Shown in pieces: positions 17,498-26,472 of a stretch of 64,000 nucleotides of DNA. Where the stretch lies: contig NZ_CP053985.1 in the NCBI RefSeq assembly GCF_013267355.1, positions 1,612,001 to 1,676,000 of the forward strand, in the 5' to 3' direction. A program made the position numbers and the translations under genes. Source of the stretch: Achromobacter pestifer. Its GTDB lineage: Bacteria > Pseudomonadota > Gammaproteobacteria > Burkholderiales > Burkholderiaceae_B. The notes beneath the pieces were generated by a model. It saw only the letters and a program-made list of their open reading frames with translations. It was not told where the DNA came from and did no database searches. How positions within the stretch are numbered: the stretch's first letter is position 1; every line of letters starts with the position of its first letter.

Positions 17498-19636
17498 ATG
17501 ACGACGAACATCCGCCCGCTGCTGGTCGAACTGCTGACCGAAGAACTCCCGCCCAAGGCCCTGCAAAAGCTGGGCCAGGCCTTTGCCGAGGGCGTGCGCG
17601 CCACGCTGGAGCGCCACGGCCTGCTGGCCGCCGGCTGCGCCGCCACCGCGTACTCCACGCCGCGCCGCCTGGCCGTGCACCTGTCCGCCGTGCTGGCGCA
17701 GGCGCCGGACCAGCCCTACGCCGAAAAGCTGATGCCGGTGAAGATCGGCCTGACCGATGACGGCAAGGCCACGCCCGCGCTGCAAAAGAAGCTGGCCGCC
17801 AAGGGCCTGGAAAATATCGACCTGTCGACCCTGGAACGCGAGTCCGACGGCAAGCAGGACTACCTGGTCGCCCGCGGCACCGCCCCCGGCGCGCAACTGG
17901 CCGCCGGCCTGCAGGAAGGCATCGACGCCGCCATCGACGGCCTGCCCATCCCCAAGGTCATGCGCTACCAGCTGGCCGACGGCGTCACCACCGTCAAGTT
18001 CGTGCGCCCGGCGCACGGCCTGGTCGCGCTGTTCGGCGCCGACGTGGTGCCGGTGTCCGCGCTGGGCCTGGCCGCCGGCCGCGACTCGCTGGGCCACCGC
18101 TTCATGAGCGCGGGCCCCGTGTCCTTCGCCGACGCCGACGCCTACGCCGCCACCCTGGCCGAAAAGGGCCGCGTCGCGGCCTCGTTCGAAGGCCGCCGCG
18201 ACGAGATCCAGCGCCAGTTGCTAGACCATGCCGGCCGCCTCAACGCCACGCTGGGCGACGATCCCGAAGTGGCCGCGCTGCTGGACGAGGTCACGGCCCT
18301 GGTCGAGCACCCCACCGTCTACGTGGGCCAGTTCGAAGAGCAGTTCCTGCAAGTGCCGCAGGAATGCCTGATCCTGACCATGCGGCTGAACCAGAAGTAC
18401 TTCCCGCTGTTCGATCCGGCCAGCGGCCGCCTGACGCACCGCTTCCTGATCGTCAGCAACATGCACACCGACAATCCGGTGAACATCGTCGAAGGCAACC
18501 AGCGCGTGGTGCGCCCGCGCCTGGCCGATGCGCAGTTCTTCTTCGAAACCGACCGCAAGACCCCGCTGGCCGCACGTGTCGAGCAGCTGGGCAGCATCGT
18601 CTACCACAACAAGCTGGGCACCCAGCTGGAACGCGTGGAGCGCGTACGCGCCATCGCGCGCGGCGTGGCCGAACAGCTGGGCGGCGACGTCTCCGCCGCC
18701 GACCGCGCAGCCATGCTGGCCAAGGCCGACCTGGGCTCCAACATGGTGGGCGAATTCCCCGAGCTGCAAGGCGTCATGGGCGCCTATTACGCAGCCGGCG
18801 ACGGCGAGCCCGACAGCGTGGTGCAGGCCCTGCGCACGCAGTACCGCAACCGCTACGACGCGCCCGTCACCGCCGACTCGCTGACCGCCGCCATCCTGTT
18901 CATCGCCGAGCGCGTGGAAACCATGGTCGGCATCTGGGCCATCGGCCTGGCGCCCACCGGAGAACGCGACCCCTTCGGCCTGCGCCGCGCCGCGCTGGGC
19001 CTGATCAGCGCCTTCGAACAACTGGCCGCGGGCGGCTGGCTCAAGATCAGCGAGGCAGGCCCCTTGTCGCTGGACGGCCTGCTGCAACTGGCCGCGGGCA
19101 CTTTCCCCGCCGGCAAGATCCCCGCCGACACGCTGGCCGAGGTCCACGCCTTCATCTATGAGCGCTACCGCAACCAGCTGATCAACGAGTTCGACCGCAA
19201 CGCCGTCGAAGCCGTGATCGCGCTGACCCCGCCGCTGCACCAGGTGGCCGAACGCGTGCGCGCCGCCGCCGCCTTCGCGCAGCTGCCCGAGGCCGCCAGC
19301 CTGGCCGCCGCCAACAAGCGTATCGGCAACCTGCTCAAGAAGGCCGAAGGCGAGATCGGCGCGGTGAACGACGCCGCGCTGGTGGAACCCGCTGAAAAGG
19401 CCCTGGCCGCCGCCGTGTCCGCGCTGCGTCCGAAGGCCGAGGCGCAGTTGGCCGCCGGCGACTTCGCCGGCAGCCTGAGCACGCTGGCCCAGGTCCGCGA
19501 GCCCGTGGACGCCTTCTTCGCCGACGTCATGGTCATGGCCGAAGACCCGGCTGTGCGCGCCAACCGGCTGGCCCTGCTGGGCCAGCTGCATGGCCTGATG
19601 AACCAGGTCGCTGACATCTCCAGGCTGGCACAGTGA
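17498..19636 (+). CDS. glyS: Glycyl-tRNA synthetase beta subunit
   Basis: This 712-residue beta subunit binds and positions tRNA-Gly. Recognisable blocks are LLVELLTEELPPKAL at the start, ATAYSTPRRLAVHL, LRLNQKYFPLFD-like segments near residue 295, the HD-type segment (KADLGSNMVGEFPELQG near residue 410), and a C-terminal DALR anticodon-binding-like helical region. It begins immediately after the glyQ stop. Its own stop overlaps the GTG of gmhB by 4 bp. Confidence 0.98.
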   Translation: MTTNIRPLLVELLTEELPPKALQKLGQAFAEGVRATLERHGLLAAGCAATAYSTPRRLAVHLSAVLAQAPDQPYAEKLMPVKIGLTDDGKATPALQKKLAAKGLENIDLSTLERESDGKQDYLVARGTAPGAQLAAGLQEGIDAAIDGLPIPKVMRYQLADGVTTVKFVRPAHGLVALFGADVVPVSALGLAAGRDSLGHRFMSAGPVSFADADAYAATLAEKGRVAASFEGRRDEIQRQLLDHAGRLNATLGDDPEVAALLDEVTALVEHPTVYVGQFEEQFLQVPQECLILTMRLNQKYFPLFDPASGRLTHRFLIVSNMHTDNPVNIVEGNQRVVRPRLADAQFFFETDRKTPLAARVEQLGSIVYHNKLGTQLERVERVRAIARGVAEQLGGDVSAADRAAMLAKADLGSNMVGEFPELQGVMGAYYAAGDGEPDSVVQALRTQYRNRYDAPVTADSLTAAILFIAERVETMVGIWAIGLAPTGERDPFGLRRAALGLISAFEQLAAGGWLKISEAGPLSLDGLLQLAAGTFPAGKIPADTLAEVHAFIYERYRNQLINEFDRNAVEAVIALTPPLHQVAERVRAAAAFAQLPEAASLAAANKRIGNLLKKAEGEIGAVNDAALVEPAEKALAAAVSALRPKAEAQLAAGDFAGSLSTLAQVREPVDAFFADVMVMAEDPAVRANRLALLGQLHGLMNQVADISRLAQ

Positions 19637-20172
19637 AACTCATCATCCTCGACCGCGACGGCGTGATCAATCAGGACAGCGATTCGTTCGTCAAGAATCC
19701 GGACGAATGGATCGCCCTGCCCGGCAGCCTGCACGCCATCGCCCGGTTGACGCAGGCGGGCTGGAAGGTGGTGGTCGCCACCAACCAGTCGGGCCTGGCG
19801 CGCGGCCTGTTCGACATGGATACGCTGACGGCCATCCACACCAAGATGCGGCGCGAGCTGGCCGCCGCGGGCGGCAGCATCGACGCGGTCTTCATGTGTC
19901 CGCACGGCCCGGACGACAATTGCTCCTGCCGCAAGCCCAAGCCCGGCATGTTCGAGCAGATCGGGCACCGCTACGACGTCGACCTGGCCGGCGTGCCGGC
20001 GGTGGGCGATTCGCTGCGCGACCTGCAGGCCTCGTCGTCGGTCGGCTGCTCGCCCTGGCTGGTGCTGACCGGCAATGGCAAGAAAACGCTGGCCAAGGGC
20101 GGCTTGCCCGACAACACCCGCGTCTGCGACGACCTGTCGGCCGTGGTCGATGCCCTGTTGCAGGACCATTGA
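19633..20172 (+). CDS. gmhB: D-glycero-beta-D-manno-heptose 1,7-bisphosphate 7-phosphatase
   Basis: This 179-residue HAD-superfamily phosphatase of the ADP-heptose pathway for LPS inner core is cytoplasmic. The nucleophile motif LDRDGVIN (Asp7, Asp9) and the lysine/aspartate motifs (PAVGDSLRDLQ) are present, as is the family-specific zinc site CPH...CSC around residues 92-107. Translation starts at GTG 19633, overlapping glyS. It is followed 4 bp later by an acyltransferase gene, a common betaproteobacterial order. Confidence 0.95.
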   Translation: MKLIILDRDGVINQDSDSFVKNPDEWIALPGSLHAIARLTQAGWKVVVATNQSGLARGLFDMDTLTAIHTKMRRELAAAGGSIDAVFMCPHGPDDNCSCRKPKPGMFEQIGHRYDVDLAGVPAVGDSLRDLQASSSVGCSPWLVLTGNGKKTLAKGGLPDNTRVCDDLSAVVDALLQDH

Positions 20173-20176
20173 TCCA

Positions 20177-20905
20177 ATGGCCCGGCTACGTTCGCTGCTG
20201 TACTTCCTGTTCCTGGCCATCACGGTCATCCCCTATGCCTTCGCCTGCATATTGTGGGCGCCGCTGCCGCTGCACTGGCGCTACAAGCTGACCGTGGGCT
20301 GGCCGCGCCTGGCCATCTGGGGCGCGCGCTTCTTCTGCGGCATCCGCTGGCAGGTCAAGGGCTGGGAAAACCTGCCCGATGGTCCGGCGGTGCTACTGTC
20401 CAAGCACCAGTCGGCCTGGGAAACGCTGTTCTTCCCCGCCCACATGCCGCGCGAAGTCTGCTTCGTCTACAAGCGGGAGCTGCACATGGTGCCGTTCTTC
20501 GGCTGGGGCCTGGCGCTGCTGCGCATGATCCCGATCGACCGCGCCCGCGGCCGCGACGCCTTCGATCAGGTGGTCAAGCAAGGCCAGACCCGCCTGGACG
20601 AAGGCCGCTGGCCCCTGCTGTTCCCCGAGGGCACCCGCGTGGCGCCCGGCAAGACCGGCCGCTTCAAGATGGGCGGCGCGCTGCTGGCCTCGCGCACCGG
20701 CGCCGTCGTCATCCCGGTGGCGCACAATGCCGGCGAATGCTGGCGCCGCAACGCGTTCGTGAAGTATCCGGGCATGGTTACCGTCTCCATCGGTCCCGCG
20801 ATAGAATCCAAGGGACTCTCCCCCGATGAACTGAACAAGAAGGTTCAGGACTGGATCGAAGGGGAAATGCAGCGTCTCAACCCAGAAAGGTATGGCCAGC
20901 ACTGA
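20177..20905 (+). CDS. 1-acyl-sn-glycerol-3-phosphate acyltransferase (PlsC-like)
   Basis: This 242-residue inner-membrane acyltransferase has an N-terminal hydrophobic helix (LLYFLFLAITVIPYAFACI). The acyltransferase block I reads KHQSAWET, that is HX4E in place of the textbook HX4D, and block III is LFPEGTR. It should acylate lysophosphatidate in phospholipid synthesis, or a related lysolipid. The start at 20177 comes 4 bp after gmhB. The upstream in-frame ATG at 20075 lies inside gmhB and is rejected. The 3' end overlaps the metallohydrolase gene by 14 bp. Confidence 0.9.
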   Translation: MARLRSLLYFLFLAITVIPYAFACILWAPLPLHWRYKLTVGWPRLAIWGARFFCGIRWQVKGWENLPDGPAVLLSKHQSAWETLFFPAHMPREVCFVYKRELHMVPFFGWGLALLRMIPIDRARGRDAFDQVVKQGQTRLDEGRWPLLFPEGTRVAPGKTGRFKMGGALLASRTGAVVIPVAHNAGECWRRNAFVKYPGMVTVSIGPAIESKGLSPDELNKKVQDWIEGEMQRLNPERYGQH

Positions 20906-21887
20906 TCAGCTCGAACTCCTGTTCGACGTACAGCAGCACGGCGCGCCCGCAGGCGCGCTGCCGCTGAACGCCGCGCCGCAGCCTGCAACGCCGCCCGAGC
21001 CGGCCGCGCCCAAGGCGGCGCCACCCAAGCCCCTCTTCCCCGATCTGCCGCCGGCCGCCGCCCCGGCGGCCGAGCCGCTGCTGACGCTGTCGCCGAACGC
21101 GGCCTCGCGCGTCCCGACGCCCTGCCCCGACCCGTTGCCGCCCGGCGCGCGTTGGCGCGAGGTGCCGACTGAACAGCAGCCCATCGGCTTCGTGCTGCTG
21201 CGCTCGCGCCGCCGCAGCATCGGCTTCGTGATCACCGACGATGGCCTGCGCGTCACCGCCCCGAACTGGGTCACGCTGACGCAGGTCGACGACGCCGTGC
21301 GCGAGAAAGCGCGCTGGATCCTCGCCAAACTGCGCGAATGGCACGCCCGCAAGCAACAGCTGGCCATGGCGCACACGCGCTGGCAGCCGGGCGGTGAACT
21401 GCCCTACCTGGGCAAGCGCATCGTGATCGGCGTGGGCGGCGACAGCCGCCAGGCCAGCCTGTCCGGCGATGCCGACGCCCCGCAGGATGGCGACACCCTG
21501 TGGCTGGCGCTGCCGTCCTCGGCGGACCAGGGCCGCATCCGCGACTCCGCCCAAGCCTGGCTGCAGCAGCGCGCCGGCGCCTGGTTCGGCGCGCGCCTGG
21601 CCCACTTCCTGCAGATCAGCGGCCTGAAGATCCAACGCTGGCGCCTGTCCTCGGCCGCCACCCGCTGGGGCTCCTGCACCAGCGACGGCAACATCATGCT
21701 CAATTGGCGCCTGATCCATTTCGCGCCCGCCATCATCGACTACGTCATCGCGCACGAGCTTGCCCATTTGCGCGAAATGAACCACAGTCAGGACTTCTGG
21801 CGCGAAGTGGGGCAGATCCTGCCCGATTTCGAAGACGCCAAGAACATCCTGCGGCGTCACGACCCCGCATCCTTGCCTCAGTTCTGA
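20892..21887 (+). CDS. YgjP-type zinc metallohydrolase (DUF45)
   Basis: This 331-residue protein has about 100 poorly conserved Ala/Pro-rich N-terminal residues, then a YgjP-like domain with RRRSIGFVITDDGLRVTAP, RWGSCTSDGNIMLNWRL, and the zinc motif HELAH at 288-292 followed by the third ligand region EMNHSQDFW. These gluzincin-like proteins are M48-related; their substrates are largely unknown, and some sit with nucleotide or restriction genes. Here it is inside an operon with lipid and LPS genes. It starts at ATG 20892, within the end of the acyltransferase gene. Localisation appears cytoplasmic, with no signal peptide. Confidence 0.88.
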   Translation: MASTDQLELLFDVQQHGAPAGALPLNAAPQPATPPEPAAPKAAPPKPLFPDLPPAAAPAAEPLLTLSPNAASRVPTPCPDPLPPGARWREVPTEQQPIGFVLLRSRRRSIGFVITDDGLRVTAPNWVTLTQVDDAVREKARWILAKLREWHARKQQLAMAHTRWQPGGELPYLGKRIVIGVGGDSRQASLSGDADAPQDGDTLWLALPSSADQGRIRDSAQAWLQQRAGAWFGARLAHFLQISGLKIQRWRLSSAATRWGSCTSDGNIMLNWRLIHFAPAIIDYVIAHELAHLREMNHSQDFWREVGQILPDFEDAKNILRRHDPASLPQF

Positions 21888-21907
21888 GGCATCCTGGAGA
21901 CAAGAAA

Positions 21908-23050
21908 ATGTTGCTGCTGATTCCGGGCCCGGTCACGACCGACGCGCGGGTGAAGGCCGCCATGGCGCAAGACTATGCGCCCTGGGACAACGATTTCCGC
22001 CAGACCTACCGGCAGGTCTGTGATGGCGTGCTGCGCGCGGCGCAGGCGTCGCCCGACGAGCACGCCGCGCTGGCGCTGCCGGGCTGCGGCCACTTCGCGG
22101 TGGAAGCCGCGATCCGCAGCTTCATCCCCGCCGGCGGGCGCCTGCTGGCGCCCTCCACCGGCGCCTACGCCACCCGCCTGCAGAAGCTGGCCGGCGATGC
22201 CGGCCGCGTCGCCGTGCCGCTATCGGTGGGTGCCGCCGAGCGGATCGATCCCCTAGCGGTCGCCCAGGCACTGGAACAGGATCCCACGCTCACGCACCTG
22301 GCGCTGGTCTACAGCGAAACCGGCAGCGGCATCTGCCATGACGTGCCTGAACTCGCGCGCATCGCGCACGGCCTCGGCCGCCGCGTCATCGTCGACGCCG
22401 TGTCCGCGTTCGGCGCGCTGCCCCTGGAGCTGCGCGCCCTGCCCGCCGTGGAAGCCGTGATCGTGACGGCCAACAAGTGCCTGGAAGGCATGCCCGGCGC
22501 GGCCTTCGTGGTGGCCCGGCGCGACAGCCTGGAAGCCGCGCGCGGCGTCGCCGGCAGTTGGTCGCTGGACCTGGCCGACATCTACCAGCAAAGCCTGCAG
22601 CCCAACGCCGGCCCGCGCTTCACGCCGCCCGCGCCCACGCTGGCGGCGCTGGCCGTGGCGCTGGAGCTGCACCACGAAGAAGGCCGCGAGGCCCGCCTGG
22701 CGCGCTACACCGCCAATATGCACACGCTATATGATGGCGTCAGGGAGTTGGGCCTCGCGCCCTACCTGACGCCCGCGCTACAGGGTCCCATCGTCGTCAA
22801 CGTCCGCGCCCCGGACGCGCCGACCTGGAACCTGCAATTGTTCGTGGACGCCCTCAAGCGCCGCGGCTACGTGCTCAGCAACTTCTACAACACCGAACAA
22901 CCTTCGTTCCGGGTCGGCTGCATTGGCGCCTTCGGGCCTGACCAGATGCGGCAGGCAGTCGACGCCATGGGCGGCGCGCTGCGCGACATCGGCATCAACC
23001 GGGAAGCCGCCGGCAGCGGCGGATTCTTCCCGCTTCCTCTCACCGCTTAA
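21908..23050 (+). CDS. Class V aminotransferase, PhnW-like
   Basis: This 380-residue PLP enzyme resembles 2-aminoethylphosphonate-pyruvate transaminase. Marks are LLLIPGPVTTDARVKAAM, the pocket ETGSGICHDV, VDAVSAFGALPLEL, and the PLP lysine in VTANKCLEGMPGAAFVVAR. The start at 21908 (CAAGAAAATG) follows the metallohydrolase by 20 bp; the long upstream frame is antisense-like noise. No phosphonatase (PhnX) or phosphonate transporter is near, so another donor such as alanine, serine or glyoxylate is quite possible. It sits 12 bp before gloA, and whether that placement is functional is unknown. Confidence 0.8.
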   Translation: MLLLIPGPVTTDARVKAAMAQDYAPWDNDFRQTYRQVCDGVLRAAQASPDEHAALALPGCGHFAVEAAIRSFIPAGGRLLAPSTGAYATRLQKLAGDAGRVAVPLSVGAAERIDPLAVAQALEQDPTLTHLALVYSETGSGICHDVPELARIAHGLGRRVIVDAVSAFGALPLELRALPAVEAVIVTANKCLEGMPGAAFVVARRDSLEAARGVAGSWSLDLADIYQQSLQPNAGPRFTPPAPTLAALAVALELHHEEGREARLARYTANMHTLYDGVRELGLAPYLTPALQGPIVVNVRAPDAPTWNLQLFVDALKRRGYVLSNFYNTEQPSFRVGCIGAFGPDQMRQAVDAMGGALRDIGINREAAGSGGFFPLPLTA

Positions 23051-23062
23051 GGAAAACATCCC

Positions 23063-23458
23063 ATGCGTATGCTCCACACCATGCTGCGAGTCGGCAACCT
23101 CGACAAGTCCATCGACTTCTACACCAACGTGCTCGGCATGCGTGTCCTGCGCCGCAACGACTACCCCGAGGGCAAGTTCACGCTGGCCTTCGTCGGCTAC
23201 CAGGACGAAACCGAAGGCGCCGTCATCGAACTGACCCACAACTGGGACACGGACAAATACGACCTGGGCACCGGCTACGGCCACATCGCCCTGGAAGTGG
23301 ACAACGCCTACGAAGCCTGTGACAAGGTCAAGGAAAAAGGCGGCAAGGTCACGCGCGAAGCCGGCCCGATGAAGCACGGCAAGACGGTCATCGCCTTTGT
23401 CGAGGATCCCGACGGCTACAAGATCGAGTTCATCCAGAAAAAGGGCCGCCAGGACTGA
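23063..23458 (+). CDS. gloA: Lactoylglutathione lyase (glyoxalase I)
   Basis: This 131-residue glyoxalase I converts the methylglyoxal-glutathione hemithioacetal to S-lactoylglutathione. The four metal ligands of the E. coli-type, nickel-dependent enzyme are at His5, Glu56, His74 and Glu122. The segments [12 protein letters not shown] and [11 protein letters not shown] are canonical. It lies 12 bp after the aminotransferase and 33 bp before def in the same run. Confidence 0.96.
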   Translation: MRMLHTMLRVGNLDKSIDFYTNVLGMRVLRRNDYPEGKFTLAFVGYQDETEGAVIELTHNWDTDKYDLGTGYGHIALEVDNAYEACDKVKEKGGKVTREAGPMKHGKTVIAFVEDPDGYKIEFIQKKGRQD

Positions 23459-23491
23459 GTCCCGCGCGACTGAAGCCAGGAAGACACTCCC

Positions 23492-24025
23492 ATGATCCAC
23501 AGCATCCTGAAAATGGGCGATCCGCGCCTGCTGCGCGTCGCCGCGCCCGTGGAGCGCTACGACACGCCCGAGCTGCACGCGCTGATCGACGACATGTTCG
23601 AAACCATGGCCGCCGCGCAAGGGGTGGGCCTGGCCGCGCCGCAGATCGGCGTGGACCTGCAGCTGGTGATCTTCGGTTTCGACCGCAACGAGCGCTATCC
23701 GGACGCGCCCGCCGTGCCGCAGACCATCCTGTGCAATCCCGTCATCACGCCGCTGTCCGATGACATGGAAGACGGCTGGGAAGGCTGCCTGTCGGTGCCG
23801 GGCCTGCGTGGCCTGGTGCCGCGCTACCGCCGCATCCGCTACAGCGGACGCGACCCCTACGGCCAGCTCATCGAGCGCGAGGCCGAGGGCTTTCACGCCC
23901 GGGTGGTGCAGCATGAATGCGATCACCTGATAGGCCGGCTCTACCCGTCGCGCATCCAGGACTTCAGCAAGTTCGGGTTCACGGAAATCCTGTTCCCGGA
24001 CATGGATCCGAATCAGGACGACTAG
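23492..24025 (+). CDS. def: Peptide deformylase
   Basis: This 177-residue metalloenzyme removes the N-formyl group from nascent proteins. All three motifs are present: [10 protein letters not shown] (near 47), EGCLSVPG (near 95) and QHECDHLIG (near 138), with Cys and both His as metal ligands. It is the last gene of the glyQ run and is followed by a terminator. It is probably one of at least two def genes, since another copy usually sits with fmt; that copy is not in this window. Confidence 0.96.
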   Translation: MIHSILKMGDPRLLRVAAPVERYDTPELHALIDDMFETMAAAQGVGLAAPQIGVDLQLVIFGFDRNERYPDAPAVPQTILCNPVITPLSDDMEDGWEGCLSVPGLRGLVPRYRRIRYSGRDPYGQLIEREAEGFHARVVQHECDHLIGRLYPSRIQDFSKFGFTEILFPDMDPNQDD

Positions 24026-24031
24026 GGCCTC

Positions 24032-24063
24032 GCTCCCGCCTTGCGGGAGCTTGCGCCTTTTTT
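24032..24063 (+). terminator. Terminator after def
   Basis: An 8-bp perfect stem GCTCCCGC/GCGGGAGC with loop CTT lies at 24032-24050, and after a short GC stretch TTTTTT follows at 24058-24063. It lies between convergent def and the acyl-CoA dehydrogenase gene and may slow both transcripts. Confidence 0.75.
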
Positions 24064-26319
24064 CTAGGCATCCCCCGAGTCCGCCGCGGCCGCCTTGGCG
24101 GCCTGCGGCGACAGTTCCTCGGGCGCGAAGTCGTCCACCTGCAACACCCGCGACACCAGGGCTTCGGCCTCTTCCAACTCGGCCGCCTGCGCGTCGGTGA
24201 TGGCGCCGCGCAGGTGGGCTTCGCGCCAATCGCGCACGCCGGACTGGCGCAGACGGTCGCGCAGCGGCTGCACCGCGTCCGCCAGCGCGAAGGCGCGGGT
24301 CAGAAGACCCACCGGATCGTCGCCTGCGGCGCCGGCCTCGCGATGCAGGTCGGCCGCCAGGCGTACATGGGTGGGCGAAGGCTTGAGCAGCAGTTCCGCG
24401 CATTCCCGGGTCAGGGCATCCCCTGGCCCCTTGGCCAGCCGCAGCGGCAGGATGGCGGCGCGCAGCCCCCATGACAGCACGCGGCCCGGCAGGTTGCGCA
24501 AGACCTGGTCCATGCTTTTCTCGATGCTGGCGCAGCCCTGCTCCATGCACCAATGCACCAGCGGCAGGTCGTCGTGCTTGCGGCCCTCGTCTTCCCAGCG
24601 CTTGAGCACCGCCGACAGCAGGTACAGCTCGGACAGGATGTCGCCCAGGCGCGCGGAGATCATTTCGCGCCGTTTCAGGCCGCCGCCCAGCTGCGCCAGC
24701 GTGGCGTCGGCCAGCAGCGCGAAACCCGAGGCGTAGCGGCCCAGCCGCCGGTAGTGCCCGGCCACGGGCCCGGACGACGGCGCGGGCGCCAGCATCCCGC
24801 CGGTCCAGGCGCGGCCGATGGCGCGCAGCGCGTTGATACCCGTGTGGCGCAGATGGCGCCAGAACACGTCGTGGAAGACCTCCATGCCGCGGTCTTCGTC
24901 GGGATTGCCCAGCGCCAGGATTTCCGGCATCAGGTAAGGATGGGCGCGGATCGCGCCCTGGCCGAAGATGATCAGGTTGCGCGTCAGGATGTTGGCGCCC
25001 TCGACCGTGATGGCGATGGGCACGGCGCGGTACAGCGCGCCCAGATAATTGCTGGGGCCGTCGATGACGGCGCGGCCGGCATGGATGTCCATCGCGTCGT
25101 TGACCGAGCCGCGCATGCGCTCGGTGGCGTGGTACTTCATGATGCCGGAGACGACCGCTGGCTTGACGCCCAGGTTCAGCGCCGCGCAGGTCAGCCGCCT
25201 GGCGGCCTCCACCAGATAGGCATTGCCTGCCAGCCGCGCCAGCCCTTCCTGCACGCCTTCGAACTTGCCGATGGGAATGCCGAACTGTTCGCGCACGCGG
25301 GCATACATACCCGTGGTATGCGCGCACATCGCGGCGGCTGCGGCCGACAGCGACGGCAGGGAGATGCCCCGCCCTGCCGCCAGCGCGCTCATCAGCATCT
25401 GCCAGCCGTGTCCGGCGCGCTCGGCGCCGCCGATCAGCGCGTCCAGCGGCACGAACACGTCGCGTCCGCGGTTAGGGCCGTTCTGGAAGACCTGCATGGC
25501 GGGCAGGTGGCGGCGCCCGATCTCCACGCCGGGCGCTTCGGTCGGCACCAGGGCGACCGATATGCCGATGTCCTTGGGGCCGCCCAGGATGCCGTCGGGA
25601 TCAGACAGCTTGAAAGCCAGGCCCAGCACCGTCGCCACCGGCCCCAGCGTGATGTAGCGCTTGTGCCAGTTCAGCCGGATGCCGATCAATTCGCGCCCGT
25701 CCACCACCTGGCGGCAGACCACGCCGGTATCCACCATGGACGCGGCGTCCGAGCCGGCCTCGGGGCTGGTCAGGCCGAAGCATGGCACTTCGCGCCCGTC
25801 CGCCAGCCGCGGCAGCCAATAGTCGCGCTGCGCCGGCGTGCCGAACTGCATCAGCAATTCGCCGGGGCCCAGCGAGTTGGGCACCATGACGGTGACGCCC
25901 GCGGTAATGGAATAGGCCGAGATGCGCCGCACGACTTCGGAGTGCGCATAGGGCGAAAAGCCCAGGCCGCCGTAGCGCCGCGGAATGATCATGCCGAAGA
26001 AGCGTTCGGCCTTCAGGAAATCCCATACTTCCGGCGGCAGATCGCGGCGGTTCCAGGTGATGTCCCATTCGTCCAGCATGGCGCAGAGCCGGGCCAGCGG
26101 ACCGTCGATGAAGCGCTGCTCGTCCGCCGTCAGCGTGGCCGCCGGCACGTCCAGCAGCTTGCGCCAGTCGGGATTGCCGGTGAACAGGTCCGCGTCCCAC
26201 CAGGTGTCTCCGGCCTCGATGGCCTCGCGCTCCGTCGCCGACATGGCCGGCAGCGCATTGCGCGCCCAGCGGTAAGCGGGTTCCGAGATGCGGCGCCGGC
26301 GCCATGCATTGAAGTCCAT
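24064..26319 (-). CDS. fadE: FadE-like acyl-CoA dehydrogenase
   Basis: This 751-residue protein is of the large FadE type, which catalyses the first step of fatty acid beta-oxidation. An N-terminal extension is followed by the dehydrogenase core (MIIPRRYGGLGFSPYAHSEVV near 120, FGLTSPEAGSDAASM near 190, NRGRDVFVPLDALIGG) and the large C-terminal FadE-specific domain (LGDILSELYLLSAVLKRWED). Compared with E. coli FadE of about 815 residues it lacks the N-terminal membrane segments. ATG 26319 has GAGGA upstream. It is divergent from the spore-maturation-like gene across 153 bp. Confidence 0.93.
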   Translation of the reverse strand: MDFNAWRRRRISEPAYRWARNALPAMSATEREAIEAGDTWWDADLFTGNPDWRKLLDVPAATLTADEQRFIDGPLARLCAMLDEWDITWNRRDLPPEVWDFLKAERFFGMIIPRRYGGLGFSPYAHSEVVRRISAYSITAGVTVMVPNSLGPGELLMQFGTPAQRDYWLPRLADGREVPCFGLTSPEAGSDAASMVDTGVVCRQVVDGRELIGIRLNWHKRYITLGPVATVLGLAFKLSDPDGILGGPKDIGISVALVPTEAPGVEIGRRHLPAMQVFQNGPNRGRDVFVPLDALIGGAERAGHGWQMLMSALAAGRGISLPSLSAAAAAMCAHTTGMYARVREQFGIPIGKFEGVQEGLARLAGNAYLVEAARRLTCAALNLGVKPAVVSGIMKYHATERMRGSVNDAMDIHAGRAVIDGPSNYLGALYRAVPIAITVEGANILTRNLIIFGQGAIRAHPYLMPEILALGNPDEDRGMEVFHDVFWRHLRHTGINALRAIGRAWTGGMLAPAPSSGPVAGHYRRLGRYASGFALLADATLAQLGGGLKRREMISARLGDILSELYLLSAVLKRWEDEGRKHDDLPLVHWCMEQGCASIEKSMDQVLRNLPGRVLSWGLRAAILPLRLAKGPGDALTRECAELLLKPSPTHVRLAADLHREAGAAGDDPVGLLTRAFALADAVQPLRDRLRQSGVRDWREAHLRGAITDAQAAELEEAEALVSRVLQVDDFAPEELSPQAAKAAAADSGDA

Positions 26320-26472
26320 GAGTTTTCCTCACTGTTATGGCCCCAGGCCCCAGGGCGTATCAGGTCAAAGTACCAGAATTGGCGGCGCCGGGCCAAGCTG
26401 CGGCCTGCCGACTCTGCGACAATGGGCCTCGGCGCGCAGCGCGCAATCCATCGCTATCCGGGCAGTCTCCGC

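Noticed and set aside
22778..25327. A very long minus-strand reading frame of 849 codons spanning phnW-like, gloA, def and fadE
   Set aside because: It is antisense to known genes for most of its length, with no family features there. It joins a fadE-frame shadow by chance in GC-rich DNA.
24553..26472. A 640-codon upstream extension of the spore-maturation-like gene
   Set aside because: It is antisense to fadE and compositionally odd (His/Gln/Arg-rich); the membrane protein starts at 26473.
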